A stretch of DNA of 12,267 nt from Fidelibacterota bacterium (GTDB lineage Bacteria > Marinisomatota > Marinisomatia > SCGC-AAA003-L08 > GCA-002719095), in the NCBI GenBank assembly GCA_002705575.1, contig PAHI01000055.1:1-12267 (forward strand). The letters are read 5' to 3'. Positions 1-8,706 of the stretch are shown here, piece by piece (positions within the stretch are counted from its first letter, which is position 1; each line of letters starts with the position of its first letter). Below the pieces are notes generated by a model that saw nothing but the letters and a program-made list of their open reading frames with translations, made no database searches and was not told where the DNA came from. The position numbers and the translations under genes are program-made.

Positions 1-108
1 AATATTTTTTTCTATTATTTCTATTTCAGAATTTTCACTAGCTAATTCGAAAAGAGCGAGTGCATACCTTTCAGAGGTTTCGGTAGAAAAAGATTTATTC
101 GAGCTCAC
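1..108 (-). CDS. atpH: ATP synthase F1 delta subunit, N-terminal fragment (runs off left edge)
   Basis: Only the first 36 codons are visible. They read MSSNKSFSTETSERYALALF and then ELASENSEIEIIEKNI, which fits the start of alphaproteobacterial F1 delta subunits: a short polar leader, then a RYAxALFELA helix, the first helix of the domain that caps the F1 alpha/beta head. Delta joins F1 to the peripheral stalk of the membrane ATP synthase. The start must be GTG at 108-106: an in-frame TAA lies two codons upstream (114-112), no ATG occurs in the visible part, and AGGAT sits at a suitable distance. It follows priA on the same strand after 86 bp. In alphaproteobacteria atpH usually opens the atpHAGDC operon, so atpA is expected just outside the window. 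The call rests on the N-terminal pattern and the context, because the rest of the protein is not visible. Confidence 0.85.
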   Translation of the reverse strand, partial: MSSNKSFSTETSERYALALFELASENSEIEIIEKNI

Positions 109-113
109 TATTT

Positions 114-118
114 ATCCT
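114..118 (-). promoter_or_regulatory. Shine-Dalgarno site deciding the GTG start of atpH
   Basis: The minus strand reads AGGAT, then AAATA, then GTG. This is a good match to the anti-Shine-Dalgarno core at about the normal distance. It supports GTG as the atpH start, in a window where several other genes (sucC, sucA, priA, lpd) show no clear ribosome-binding site. Confidence 0.6.
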
Positions 119-164
119 ATACACGATTTTTGTTAAGATTAGATTGGATTTCGTATCATATGAG

Positions 165-192
165 ATTATCTCCTTCAAGACACTATAGTCAC
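165..192 (-). promoter_or_regulatory. Candidate sigma70-type promoter for the atp operon
   Basis: In the 86-bp gap between priA and atpH the minus strand carries GTGACT (192-187), a 16-base spacer, and GATAAT (170-165). These match TTGACA at four of six and TATAAT at five of six positions. A second -10-like box, TATGAT (160-155), lies just downstream but lacks a good partner. In A+T-rich DNA such matches occur by chance, so this is a candidate only. The placement at the head of a normally highly expressed operon is sensible. Confidence 0.3.
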
Positions 193-194
193 TC

Positions 195-2150
195 TTAAGT
201 AAAATTTATTGGATCAACATCAACTGTAAGTTTAATTTTTGATGAAATCTTCATTTTATCTAAAATTTTAGAGAGTTTTTTTTGAATAAATATCTCATTT
301 TTTGATCTTAAGAGCAGTCTAGTTCTGTACTTGTTTTTTAATCTAAATATTGGAGAATCTACAGGACCCAGAACTTCTAAATCTTCAATTCTTTGTATTT
401 TTTGCTTTATTTCAGTAGCCCCTTTTAAACTTAATTCTCTTGTTGATGAAGATATAACTATAGCAATTAATCTTTGGTAAGGTGGTAAATTATTTTGCTT
501 TCTTATAACTAGTTCATTTTCTAGAAATTTTTCAGGATCCTTTTGTATTAATTCTTTTAAAGTTTGGTGCGATGGCGTTACCGTTTGATAAATTATTATT
601 GATTTAGATGAAAACCTTCCTGCTCTTCCACTAAGTTGATTGTAAAGTTGAATATTTTTTTCAGTTGTTCTTAGATCATATCCCTTACCTGAAAAATCTG
701 CATCAACAACAACTATGCAATTTAATTTTGGAAAATTGAAACCTTTAGAAATCATCTGTGTTCCAACTAAAATATCGATTTTATTACTGTTTATTTTATC
801 AAAAATATTTTTACTTTCTTTTTTTTTAGCAAGATAATCACTTGAAAATATTTCTATTTTTTTTTGTGGAAATTTTTCTTTTAACTCCTCATAAATTTTT
901 TCTACTCCAGGACCATACATTCTGAAATCGCAATTACCTTTCTCCTTTGAGCATTTTTTATCTATAATTTTCTTTTGACCACAATGATGACATATCAATT
1001 TATTAATAGATTTATGATAAGTTAAATATATTGAACAATTTGAACAAGAATGTTTATACCCACATTCTTTACAAATTAAGAATGGTGCATAACCTCTTCT
1101 ATTTAAAAAAAATAAAATTTGTTCATTCTTATTTAGATATTGATTAACAATGTCTACTGTTTCATTAGTAATATAGGAATTTTTATATTTCCTAAAATTC
1201 AAATTTATTATCTTAGTATCGGGAAGTGGAAAATTTTCAAATCTTTTAAAAATTTTTGTATGGTTATATTTTTTATTTTTAATATGATTAAAAGTTTCTA
1301 AAGATGGTATAGATGTTACCAAAATAATTGGAACTGACTCTATTGAAGCTCTTGTGATTGCCATATCCCTAGCATTATAAGTTAATCCTTCATCTTGTTT
1401 ATAAGAAGGATCATGTTCTTCATCTACTATTATTAGACCAAGATTTTTAAAAGGTAGAAATAATGATGATCTTGCTCCTATTACAAGATTTACTTCATTT
1501 TTGAGAATACCTTGCCAAATCTTTCTTTTGTTTTTAGGTGTTATTTTTGAATGCCAGATTGCAGGTTTGATTCCAAAAAATTCAGAAAACCTCTCCTCAA
1601 ATTGATTTGTTAAAAAAATTTCAGGTAATAAAACTAGAACTTGTTTTTGTTTACTTAAAACTTGTTTGATGCGTTCAAAATAAACAAGGGTTTTACCCGA
1701 TCCAGTAACACCTTGTAAAACAGACACATTATATTTTTCTCCAAATGATTTTAAATCTTTCAATGCTGTTTTCTGTTCTTTATTTAAGAAATAATTTTTT
1801 TTTCTACTTTTGTCATGAATAAAATTCCCATTTTCAATCTTTGTAAGATTTTCAATATTCCCCAAACACATTTTTAAAACCATTCCTTTAGGCACCATAT
1901 TGTATAATGAAAACCAATCAATAAATTGAATTAGTTTTTTACTAATTGAAAAATTTAAAATTTTACTGTTAACATTTTTTATTTTTATTTTTTTATCTGT
2001 AGTCTGAATCTCATTCCATACAACTCCAATCTCTTTTCTTGAGCCAAAAGGAACTTCTATAAAGTCACCAGGTTTAAGTTTTTTTTGCAGTGTATTATTA
2101 TAAGTAAGTGGATAGTTAAAAATTTTTGGTAATAACACTGGAACTTTCAT
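195..2150 (-). CDS. priA: Primosomal protein N' (replication restart helicase PriA)
   Basis: PriA is a 3'-to-5' superfamily 2 DNA helicase that recognises stalled forks and D-loops and reloads the replicative helicase. The 651 residues show the family layout: a short N-terminal 3'-end-binding region with LKPGDFIEVPFGSRKEIGVVW-type sequence (about 25-45), Walker A GVTGSGKT (147-154), DEEH (243-246), a cysteine-rich zinc module (360-407), TQMISKG (464-470), and motif VI QLSGRAGR (505-512). It is shorter than the E. coli protein (732 aa). Two details are unusual. The last zinc pair is C400-X6-C407 instead of C-X2-C, and helicase motif III reads TSIPSLE (279-285) where SATPSLE is usual. The core motifs are intact, so I see no reason to call it inactive. 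It lies 28 bp after lpd on the same strand and has no clear Shine-Dalgarno site. In several alphaproteobacteria priA likewise sits beside atpH. Confidence 0.96.
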   Translation of the reverse strand: MKVPVLLPKIFNYPLTYNNTLQKKLKPGDFIEVPFGSRKEIGVVWNEIQTTDKKIKIKNVNSKILNFSISKKLIQFIDWFSLYNMVPKGMVLKMCLGNIENLTKIENGNFIHDKSRKKNYFLNKEQKTALKDLKSFGEKYNVSVLQGVTGSGKTLVYFERIKQVLSKQKQVLVLLPEIFLTNQFEERFSEFFGIKPAIWHSKITPKNKRKIWQGILKNEVNLVIGARSSLFLPFKNLGLIIVDEEHDPSYKQDEGLTYNARDMAITRASIESVPIILVTSIPSLETFNHIKNKKYNHTKIFKRFENFPLPDTKIINLNFRKYKNSYITNETVDIVNQYLNKNEQILFFLNRRGYAPFLICKECGYKHSCSNCSIYLTYHKSINKLICHHCGQKKIIDKKCSKEKGNCDFRMYGPGVEKIYEELKEKFPQKKIEIFSSDYLAKKKESKNIFDKINSNKIDILVGTQMISKGFNFPKLNCIVVVDADFSGKGYDLRTTEKNIQLYNQLSGRAGRFSSKSIIIYQTVTPSHQTLKELIQKDPEKFLENELVIRKQNNLPPYQRLIAIVISSSTRELSLKGATEIKQKIQRIEDLEVLGPVDSPIFRLKNKYRTRLLLRSKNEIFIQKKLSKILDKMKISSKIKLTVDVDPINFT

Positions 2151-2173
2151 GGTCAGATTTTAATTAATATTAT

Positions 2174-2194
2174 ATCAATTAAAAATGAATTGAT
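2174..2194 (-). other. Small inverted repeat across the lpd stop codon
   Basis: ATCAATT and AATTGAT form a perfect 7-bp A+T-rich stem with a 7-base loop, spanning the last codons and stop of lpd. No T-run follows it on the minus strand, so it is not a convincing intrinsic terminator. It could give weak 3'-end protection or attenuate transcription between the TCA operon and priA, or it may be chance in A+T-rich DNA. Confidence 0.25.
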
Positions 2195-3582
2195 CTTTTA
2201 TCAACAGCCAACGCTGCTTCTTTAATAGCTTCGGTATGTGTAGGATGGGCATGACAAGTTCTAGCTATATCTTCAGCACTGGCTCCAAACTCCATAGCTA
2301 AAGCCATTTCTGCAATCATGTCACCGCAATGGGGTCCTATTATATGAACCCCTAAAACTCTATCAGTCTTTGAGTCGGCAAGTACTTTTACAAATCCGTC
2401 AGTTTCATTATTTACTTTTGCTCTTGAGTTGGCAAGAAATGGAAATTTGCCAACTTTGTAGTTTATGTTCAATTTTTTTAACTGCTCCTCAGTCTTTCCA
2501 ACCGTTGCAACCTCCGGAGACGTATATATTACACCTGGTATAACATCGTAATTAACATGGCCAGCTTGACCAGCTAATATTTCTGCTACTGCTATACCTT
2601 CTTCTTCAGCTTTGTGGGCTAACATTGGACCTTTTATTACATCTCCTATTGCATAAATATTTTCTATAGATGTTTGTAGTTTGTTATTTACTTCTATTCT
2701 ACCTTTGTTGTCACTTTTTATTCCAACTTTTTTTAGATTTAATCCTTCAGTGTATGGTTTTCTTCCAACTGAGACTAAAACTTTGTCACAACTCACATTT
2801 TCATTTTCTGATGTCTTGTTGTTTGTATAATTAATGACAATTTTATTTTTAACGATTTTTACAGAATTTACTTTATTATTAAGTTTAAAGTTAATGCCTT
2901 GTTTTTTAAGAATTTTTTGAAATTCATTAGAAATTTCTGTATCCATTCCAGGGGTTATGTGATCTAAATATTCTAAAACAGTCACTTTAGAACCAAGCCT
3001 TGACCAAACAGAGCCCATCTCTAAACCGATATAACCTCCGCCTATTACTATTAATTCTTTTGGAACTTCTGAAAGTGATAAAGCTCCTGTGGAAGAAACT
3101 ATATTCTTTTCATCTATTTTCAATCCAGGTAATGAGGTTGCTTGAGACCCAGTTGCTATTACAATATTTTTTGACTTATAGGTTGTTTTTTTTTCTCCTT
3201 CACTAACTATAATATCGTTTGGAGAAGAGATTTCACCTTTTCCTTTTATGTAGGTAACTTTATTTTTTTTAAACAAAAACTCGACACCTTTTGTTAAAAT
3301 TTGAACTGATTTATCTTTAGACAACATCATTTTTTTAATATTTAATTTTAGGTCACTTATCTCTATACCTTGTTCACCAAAATCCTTTTTTGCTTTACGA
3401 AAATTATCCGACAAATTTAGCAAGCTTTTAGATGGTATACACCCTACGTTCAAACAAGTACCCCCGAGTGTTCCTCTAGACTCTATACAAGCAGTTTTAA
3501 GACCCAGTTGCGCAGATCTAATTGCACAAACATAGCCTCCTGGTCCACCGCCAATGACTATTACGTCAAAATTTTTTTCCAT
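2179..3582 (-). CDS. lpdA: Dihydrolipoyl dehydrogenase (E3 of 2-oxoglutarate dehydrogenase)
   Basis: This flavoenzyme reoxidises the dihydrolipoyl group of the E2 subunit and passes electrons through FAD to NAD+. The 467 residues carry the complete set of motifs: N-terminal FAD-binding GGGPGG (11-16), redox-active disulfide GGTCLNVGC with C43 and C48, ATGS (143-146), NAD-binding GGGYIG (181-186), the second FAD contact AIGD, and the C-terminal interface motif HPTHTE with catalytic H446 and E451 at the usual spacing. Length is typical. It is the last gene of the sucCDA-odhB-lpd set and starts one base after the odhB stop codon, so translation is probably coupled. The position indicates service to 2-oxoglutarate dehydrogenase. 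In a small genome it may also serve pyruvate dehydrogenase and the glycine cleavage system, which this window cannot show. Confidence 0.97.
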   Translation of the reverse strand: MEKNFDVIVIGGGPGGYVCAIRSAQLGLKTACIESRGTLGGTCLNVGCIPSKSLLNLSDNFRKAKKDFGEQGIEISDLKLNIKKMMLSKDKSVQILTKGVEFLFKKNKVTYIKGKGEISSPNDIIVSEGEKKTTYKSKNIVIATGSQATSLPGLKIDEKNIVSSTGALSLSEVPKELIVIGGGYIGLEMGSVWSRLGSKVTVLEYLDHITPGMDTEISNEFQKILKKQGINFKLNNKVNSVKIVKNKIVINYTNNKTSENENVSCDKVLVSVGRKPYTEGLNLKKVGIKSDNKGRIEVNNKLQTSIENIYAIGDVIKGPMLAHKAEEEGIAVAEILAGQAGHVNYDVIPGVIYTSPEVATVGKTEEQLKKLNINYKVGKFPFLANSRAKVNNETDGFVKVLADSKTDRVLGVHIIGPHCGDMIAEMALAMEFGASAEDIARTCHAHPTHTEAIKEAALAVDKRSIHF

Positions 3583-3583
3583 T

Positions 3584-4918
3584 TTATAAGTTTAAAAATA
3601 ATCTTTTGGGTTGTTCTAAGCTTTCTTTAATGGTTTTTAAAAACGACACTGCTTCTTTACCGTCTATAATTCTATGGTCATAAGATAATGCTAAGTACAT
3701 CATCGGTCTAATAGTTACATTCCCGTCTTTTACAACTGGTCTCTCTATAATATTGTGCATTCCTAGAACTGCAGATTGAGGTGGATTAAGTATAGGGGTT
3801 GAGAGCATAGAGCCGTAGATTCCTCCATTACTAATTGTAAAAGTACCACCTTGTAGATCTTCAATCGTAATTTTTCCCTCTTTCGCTTTTTGTCCTAACA
3901 GTGAAATATTTTTTTCGATTTCTGCAAATGACATTTCGTCAGTGTTTCTTAAAACTGGAACTACAAGTCCACGGTCTGTTCCTACAGCTATGCTTATATT
4001 ATAATAATTTTTGTAAACTATCTCATCATTTTGTATTTCTGCATTTACTGCAGGAAAATTTTTTAACCCTATTACGCAAGCTTTTACAAAAAATGACATA
4101 AAACCTAATTTCACAGAGTATTTCTTTTGAAAGTCTTCTTTGTAATTATCCTTCATAGATATGACTTCGTGCATATCAACTTCGTTAAAGGTTGTAAGCA
4201 TAGCAGCATTTTCTTGTGCCTCTTTTAACCTTTTAGCAATAGTCATACGCAATCTTGTCATTTTAATTCTTTCTTCTAAACCGTGAGCAATTTTTCTTTT
4301 GGATGGAGAGGGACTTGTGCCCATTAAGCTCATAATATCTTCTTTTAAAATAACTCCATTTTTTCCAGTTCCTTCAAGTTCATCAATTTTTAATCGAGAC
4401 TCGGCAACCATTTTTCTTGCAGAAGGTGATAGTGTTTTCGTTTTATTGTTATGGAAGTTATTTAGTACTAAAGGAGTTTCTTTTTTTAATTCCGGTTCTT
4501 CTGCCTCTAAAATGAGAGGCTTAACTTCCTCTTTAATTTTCTCATGTTGTAAAACTAGAGGTTCAGCCACTGGTTGAGGTATAGGCTTGTGCTTAGGCAA
4601 AGGTTCTTTTTTTATTTTTTCTTTTTTTTCAGGTGGTGAGTATATTTTTTCTTTTTTATCCTGAGTGTCTTTTGAAATTGATGCCTTGCCTACTGAACCA
4701 AGTATTGCTCCAACATTAACAGTTTGACCCTCGTTAACATTTATATTTTCCAAAGTTCCATTTGATGGTGATGGCACCTCAATATTTACTTTATCAGTTT
4801 CTAACTCAACTAAAGGTTCATCAGCAACAACTTTTTCACCTTTATTTTTAAGCCACTTAGAAACAGTAGCTTCTGATACTGACTCACCTAAAGCAGGAAC
4901 TAATATTTTTTCAGACAT
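3584..4918 (-). CDS. sucB: Dihydrolipoyllysine succinyltransferase (E2 of 2-oxoglutarate dehydrogenase)
   Basis: Also named odhB. This core subunit moves the succinyl group from E1 to coenzyme A on a swinging lipoyl arm. In order, the 444 residues hold one lipoyl domain with the lipoylation site [11 protein letters not shown] (K43), a long Lys/Glu/Pro-rich linker (about 81-160), a peripheral-subunit-binding domain starting [10 protein letters not shown] (about 164-200), and the catalytic domain ending in DHRIIDG (414-420), with H415 and D419 as the acyltransfer pair. The single lipoyl domain and the KVPVLRN-like GLVVPVLRN stretch (318-325) fit the succinyltransferase branch, and the neighbours sucA and lpd settle the substrate. 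Its ATG shares one base with the sucA stop codon (TAATG at 4916-4920). The linker contains a weak three-fold PLVL/PLIL repeat (residues 120, 134, 149). Confidence 0.96.
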   Translation of the reverse strand: MSEKILVPALGESVSEATVSKWLKNKGEKVVADEPLVELETDKVNIEVPSPSNGTLENINVNEGQTVNVGAILGSVGKASISKDTQDKKEKIYSPPEKKEKIKKEPLPKHKPIPQPVAEPLVLQHEKIKEEVKPLILEAEEPELKKETPLVLNNFHNNKTKTLSPSARKMVAESRLKIDELEGTGKNGVILKEDIMSLMGTSPSPSKRKIAHGLEERIKMTRLRMTIAKRLKEAQENAAMLTTFNEVDMHEVISMKDNYKEDFQKKYSVKLGFMSFFVKACVIGLKNFPAVNAEIQNDEIVYKNYYNISIAVGTDRGLVVPVLRNTDEMSFAEIEKNISLLGQKAKEGKITIEDLQGGTFTISNGGIYGSMLSTPILNPPQSAVLGMHNIIERPVVKDGNVTIRPMMYLALSYDHRIIDGKEAVSFLKTIKESLEQPKRLFLNL

Positions 4919-7797
4919 TAATCAAACTTCCCTACCACCTTTTCTAATATTTCTTTTTGTTGCGCAAGATGTTTATTTAAATTTCCAGTCGCAGTTGACG
5001 CAGATGGTTTTCTTCCAACATATTTAATTTTATCATTTTTTGATCGAATAATCTCTAAAGTTCTCTCAATAAAATGTCTCACGGTGTTCCAAGCGCCCAT
5101 ATTTTTGGGTTCTTCTTGACACCAGTAATATACCACGTCTTTACTATACTTTTTTAAAACCTGACCGAGAGTTTTTACAGGGAAAGGGTATAATTGCTCA
5201 ATTCTAATAAAAACTATTTCGTCATTTTTAGTTTTTTCTCTGGCCTCAAGAAGATCAAAATAGATTTTACCAGAGCACATAACAACTTTTTTTATTTTTT
5301 TATTTTTTTTTAATTTTATTAGACCGCTATTATCTAAGTAAGCATGATCCTCAAGAACTCTATGAAATGAATTTTTTTTGGTAAAATCTTCTATATTAGA
5401 AACACATTTTTTGTGACGTAACAAAGATTTTGGAGTCATTATAATTAAAGGCTTTCTAAAATCCCTGTGCATTTGTCGCCTTAAAACATGAAAATAATTT
5501 GCCGGAGTTGTACAGTTTACAACCTGAATATTTTCCCCAGCACAAAGCTGTAAAAATCTTTCCATTCTTGCTGAGGAATGTTCAGGTCCTTGACCTTCAT
5601 ATCCATGTGGCAATAACATTACCAATCCACTTGACCTTCCCCATTTATGCTCACTTGAGGTAATAAACTGATCAATAATTACCTGGCCGCCGTTTGCGAA
5701 ATCTCCAAATTGTGCCTCCCATAACACAAGAGTTTCTGGTTCAGACAATGAGTATCCAAACTCAAATCCTAAGACGGCTAATTCTGACAAAAGACTATCA
5801 ATAATTTCAAATCTTTTTTGATTTTTAGAAATATTATTTAAGGGAATATACCTATCATGATTGTCTTGATTTCTTAAAACTGAGTGACGTTGACTAAAAG
5901 TACCTCTACCTGAGTCTTGGCCTGATAATCTAACTGAAAATCCCTCGTTTAAAAGTGTTGCAAAAGCAAGCGACTCTGCTGCAGACCAATCAATAGGCAA
6001 GTTTGAAGTAAACATTTTGTATCTGTTTTGAAACACTTTAATTAAAGTTTTATGAATATTAAAATTACCTGGTAATGAATTAATTTTTTTTCCAATTTTA
6101 ATAATTTCATTTTTATCTACTCCGCTAACAGCTCTTTTGTCTTTTCCTAACTCAGGCTTATATCTAGACCATACTCCATCCCACCATTTTAAATCCGATT
6201 TATAATTTTTTGAGTTTTGAAATTCTTTATTCAAAAAGATTTTAAACTCTGATTTTTTATGACTAATTTCGTCTGAGGAAAAATATCCCTTTTCAATTAT
6301 TTTCTTACTATAAATATCTAAAGTAGTTGGATGAGATTTAATTTTTTTGTACATTATAGGTTGAGTAAAAGAAGGTTCGTCTCCCTCGTTGTGGCCATAA
6401 CGTCTATAACAAACCATATCAATAACAACATCTCGATTAAATTTTTGTCTGAATTCAGTTGCAATTTTAGCGCAATGAACCACCGCCTCTGGGTCATCTC
6501 CATTGACATGAAAAATTGGTGCTTGGGCAAGTTTAGCTACATCAGATGGATAAGGTGAAGATCTTGCAAACCTTGGTGCTGTGGTAAAACCAATTTGATT
6601 GTTAACTATTATGTGTATAGTCCCACCAATATTGTGACCTGGCAATCCTGACATTGCAAAACATTCTGCTACTATTCCCTGGCCGGCAAAAGCTGCGTCT
6701 CCATGCATTAAAACTGGAATAACTTTTTTTCTATCTGGATCCTTATGAAAAAATTGTTTAGCTCTAACTTGCCCAAGAACTACTGGATTGACTGCCTCTA
6801 AATGAGACGGATTATCTGTTAAGCTTATATGAACTAAGTTTCCATCAAATTCTCTATTAGCTGAAGCTCCTAAATGATATTTTACATCTCCCTCAAAATC
6901 TTTTTTAGAACTTACACTTTTACCAAAAAATTCACTAAAAATTGCTTTAAAAGGTTTCAACATAACGTTAGCTAAAACATTTAGTCTGCCTCGATGAGGC
7001 ATACCTATTTTAATTTCCTTGGCTCCTAAACTTCCTCCCTTTTTAATTATTTGTTCTAAAGCTGGGATAAGCGACTCACTTCCATCTAATCCAAATCTTT
7101 TTGTACCAACAAATTTTACATGTAAGAATTTTTCGAAACCCTCTGCCTCAATTATCTTTTTTAAAATTGCTTTTTTCCCGTTATCGGTAAATTTAATACC
7201 CTTTTCTTTTCCTTCTACTCTATTTCTTATCCATGCTTTTTCTTCGGGATCTCCAAGGTGCATAAATTCATAACCAATATTTGAACAATAAGTTTTTTTC
7301 AAAATATCTAGAATTTCTTTTAAAGTAGCATACTGTTGTCCAAGCACCCCATCTAAAAATATTTTTTTATTAAAATCTTCTGGTTTGAACCCATAAGTTT
7401 CAGGTTTTAATTCTGGATGTTCTTCTCTTTTTTGTAAATTTAAAGGATCTAAATTAGCTATTAAATTACCCCTAATTCTGAAAGCACGAATTAACATAAT
7501 TGCTCTAATAGAATTTTTAGTATCTTGATGTGTTATATCAATTGATGGCGAGATTTCTTTGATATTTTCTTTTTGAATTATATTGTTATTTTTTTGAGGA
7601 GACCAACTCGGTCCTTTTAAATCTTTTACAATAGTTTCATTGTTTTCTTTAAGTCCATCAAAGAATAATTTCCAATCTTGTGGTAATTTTTCAGGATTAG
7701 ACAAATAATCTGAATAAAATTTTTCTATAAATGATGAATTTATTCCAGCTAGGAATGATGTTTTTTTATATGTGTTATTATCTTTAGATGATGACAT
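4918..7797 (-). CDS. sucA: 2-oxoglutarate dehydrogenase E1 component
   Basis: This thiamine-diphosphate enzyme decarboxylates 2-oxoglutarate and succinylates the lipoyl group of E2, committing carbon to the lower TCA cycle. The 959 residues match the family length. The N-terminal E2-binding segment is present ([20 protein letters not shown], 23-42). [10 protein letters not shown] (266-275) and KYHLG (306-310) supply active-site histidines. The ThDP/Mg motif runs from G366-D367 to N399-N400 ([10 protein letters not shown] through IIVNNQIG). The pyrimidine-domain signatures [13 protein letters not shown] (626-638) and [16 protein letters not shown] (729-744) follow, then H770 in NYFHVLRRQ. All key residues are present. 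sucD lies 33 bp upstream and odhB overlaps the stop codon by one base. No convincing Shine-Dalgarno site is seen before the ATG, so the start rests on the conserved E2-binding segment. Confidence 0.97.
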   Translation of the reverse strand: MSSSKDNNTYKKTSFLAGINSSFIEKFYSDYLSNPEKLPQDWKLFFDGLKENNETIVKDLKGPSWSPQKNNNIIQKENIKEISPSIDITHQDTKNSIRAIMLIRAFRIRGNLIANLDPLNLQKREEHPELKPETYGFKPEDFNKKIFLDGVLGQQYATLKEILDILKKTYCSNIGYEFMHLGDPEEKAWIRNRVEGKEKGIKFTDNGKKAILKKIIEAEGFEKFLHVKFVGTKRFGLDGSESLIPALEQIIKKGGSLGAKEIKIGMPHRGRLNVLANVMLKPFKAIFSEFFGKSVSSKKDFEGDVKYHLGASANREFDGNLVHISLTDNPSHLEAVNPVVLGQVRAKQFFHKDPDRKKVIPVLMHGDAAFAGQGIVAECFAMSGLPGHNIGGTIHIIVNNQIGFTTAPRFARSSPYPSDVAKLAQAPIFHVNGDDPEAVVHCAKIATEFRQKFNRDVVIDMVCYRRYGHNEGDEPSFTQPIMYKKIKSHPTTLDIYSKKIIEKGYFSSDEISHKKSEFKIFLNKEFQNSKNYKSDLKWWDGVWSRYKPELGKDKRAVSGVDKNEIIKIGKKINSLPGNFNIHKTLIKVFQNRYKMFTSNLPIDWSAAESLAFATLLNEGFSVRLSGQDSGRGTFSQRHSVLRNQDNHDRYIPLNNISKNQKRFEIIDSLLSELAVLGFEFGYSLSEPETLVLWEAQFGDFANGGQVIIDQFITSSEHKWGRSSGLVMLLPHGYEGQGPEHSSARMERFLQLCAGENIQVVNCTTPANYFHVLRRQMHRDFRKPLIIMTPKSLLRHKKCVSNIEDFTKKNSFHRVLEDHAYLDNSGLIKLKKNKKIKKVVMCSGKIYFDLLEAREKTKNDEIVFIRIEQLYPFPVKTLGQVLKKYSKDVVYYWCQEEPKNMGAWNTVRHFIERTLEIIRSKNDKIKYVGRKPSASTATGNLNKHLAQQKEILEKVVGKFD

Positions 7798-7830
7798 TTT
7801 AAGTTAATATTCTAACACAAATTTTTAAAA

Positions 7831-8706
7831 TCAACCATTAAGTTTTTGGTAAAGAGTTTTTCCAATATCTGCGGGAGACTCTGATATGATGATTCCAGCA
7901 GATTTCATCATTTCAATTTTGTTTTCTGCTCCTCCTTTTCCACCTGAAATAATTGCTCCAGCATGGCCCATTCTTTTTCCTGAAGGCGCAGTTAGACCTG
8001 CAATAAAACCTACTATTGGTTTTTTTATTTTAGCTTTTTTTAAAAATTCTGATGCATCTTCCTCTGCTGACCCACCAATTTCTCCAATAATTACGATTGA
8101 CTCTGTTTCGTTGTCTTTTAAAAATAATTCTAAGCAGTCAATAAAATTTGTTCCATTAATTGGATCTCCACCGATACCAATACATGTTGATTGTCCTAGG
8201 CCACAAGCGGTTGTTTGAGCTACCGCTTCATAGGTTAATGTGCCTGACCTTGAAACTATACCTACAGAACCTTTTTTGTGAATACTCCCAGGCATAATAC
8301 CAATTTTACATTCGTCAGGAGTAATTATTCCGGGACAATTCGGACCTATAAGCCTACTTTTACTTTTTTTTAAAATTTGTTTAACTTTAATCATGTCAAT
8401 GATCGGTATACCTTCTGTAATACAAACTATTAATTCAATTTCAGAATCTATAGCTTCAATTATTGCTGCTGCTGCATACTTAGGAGGTACATAAATCATA
8501 GTAGCATTTGCCCCGGTACTCTCTTTTGCCTCGGAAACTTTATTAAAAACTGGTAAGTTTAGATGTTTAGTTCCTCCTTTTTTTGGAGTAACACCTCCAA
8601 CTAGTTTCGTTCCATATTTTATTGCTTGCTCTGAGTGGAAGGTGCCATGTTTGCCTGTAAAACCTTGACAAATTACTTTAGTATTTTTATTAACTAAAAT
8701 TGACAT
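7831..8706 (-). CDS. sucD: Succinyl-CoA synthetase alpha subunit
   Basis: With SucC this subunit converts succinyl-CoA, phosphate and nucleoside diphosphate to succinate, CoA and nucleoside triphosphate, the substrate-level phosphorylation step of the TCA cycle. The 291 residues show the N-terminal CoA-binding Rossmann fold with [11 protein letters not shown] (14-24) and GGVTPKKGG (37-45), the ligase signature [11 protein letters not shown] (118-128), and the C-terminal phosphohistidine site [10 protein letters not shown] with H248. Length equals that of the known subunit (about 290). Its ATG overlaps the sucC stop codon by one base (TAATG at 8704-8708), which fits coupled synthesis of the two subunits in equal amounts. 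It ends in TGA, 33 bp before sucA. Confidence 0.97.
   Translation of the reverse strand: MSILVNKNTKVICQGFTGKHGTFHSEQAIKYGTKLVGGVTPKKGGTKHLNLPVFNKVSEAKESTGANATMIYVPPKYAAAAIIEAIDSEIELIVCITEGIPIIDMIKVKQILKKSKSRLIGPNCPGIITPDECKIGIMPGSIHKKGSVGIVSRSGTLTYEAVAQTTACGLGQSTCIGIGGDPINGTNFIDCLELFLKDNETESIVIIGEIGGSAEEDASEFLKKAKIKKPIVGFIAGLTAPSGKRMGHAGAIISGGKGGAENKIEMMKSAGIIISESPADIGKTLYQKLNG

Noticed and set aside
2169..2174. TATAAT on the minus strand just before priA as a priA promoter
   Set aside because: There is no acceptable -35 sequence at 15-19 bases, and the surrounding DNA is nearly all A and T.
4299..4577. 92-codon open frame on the plus strand opposite the odhB linker
   Set aside because: It is antisense to the linker and subunit-binding domain of odhB, with no own start signal or domain.
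7809..7834. Possible promoter before sucA (TTGATT with extended -10 TGTTAGAAT)
   Set aside because: The spacer is only 14 bases, and in this base composition such matches are expected by chance. The 33-bp gap alone does not argue for an internal promoter.
7886..8218. 110-codon open frame on the plus strand opposite sucD
   Set aside because: It is antisense to the conserved catalytic end of sucD and shows no recognisable domain. It is a shadow frame.
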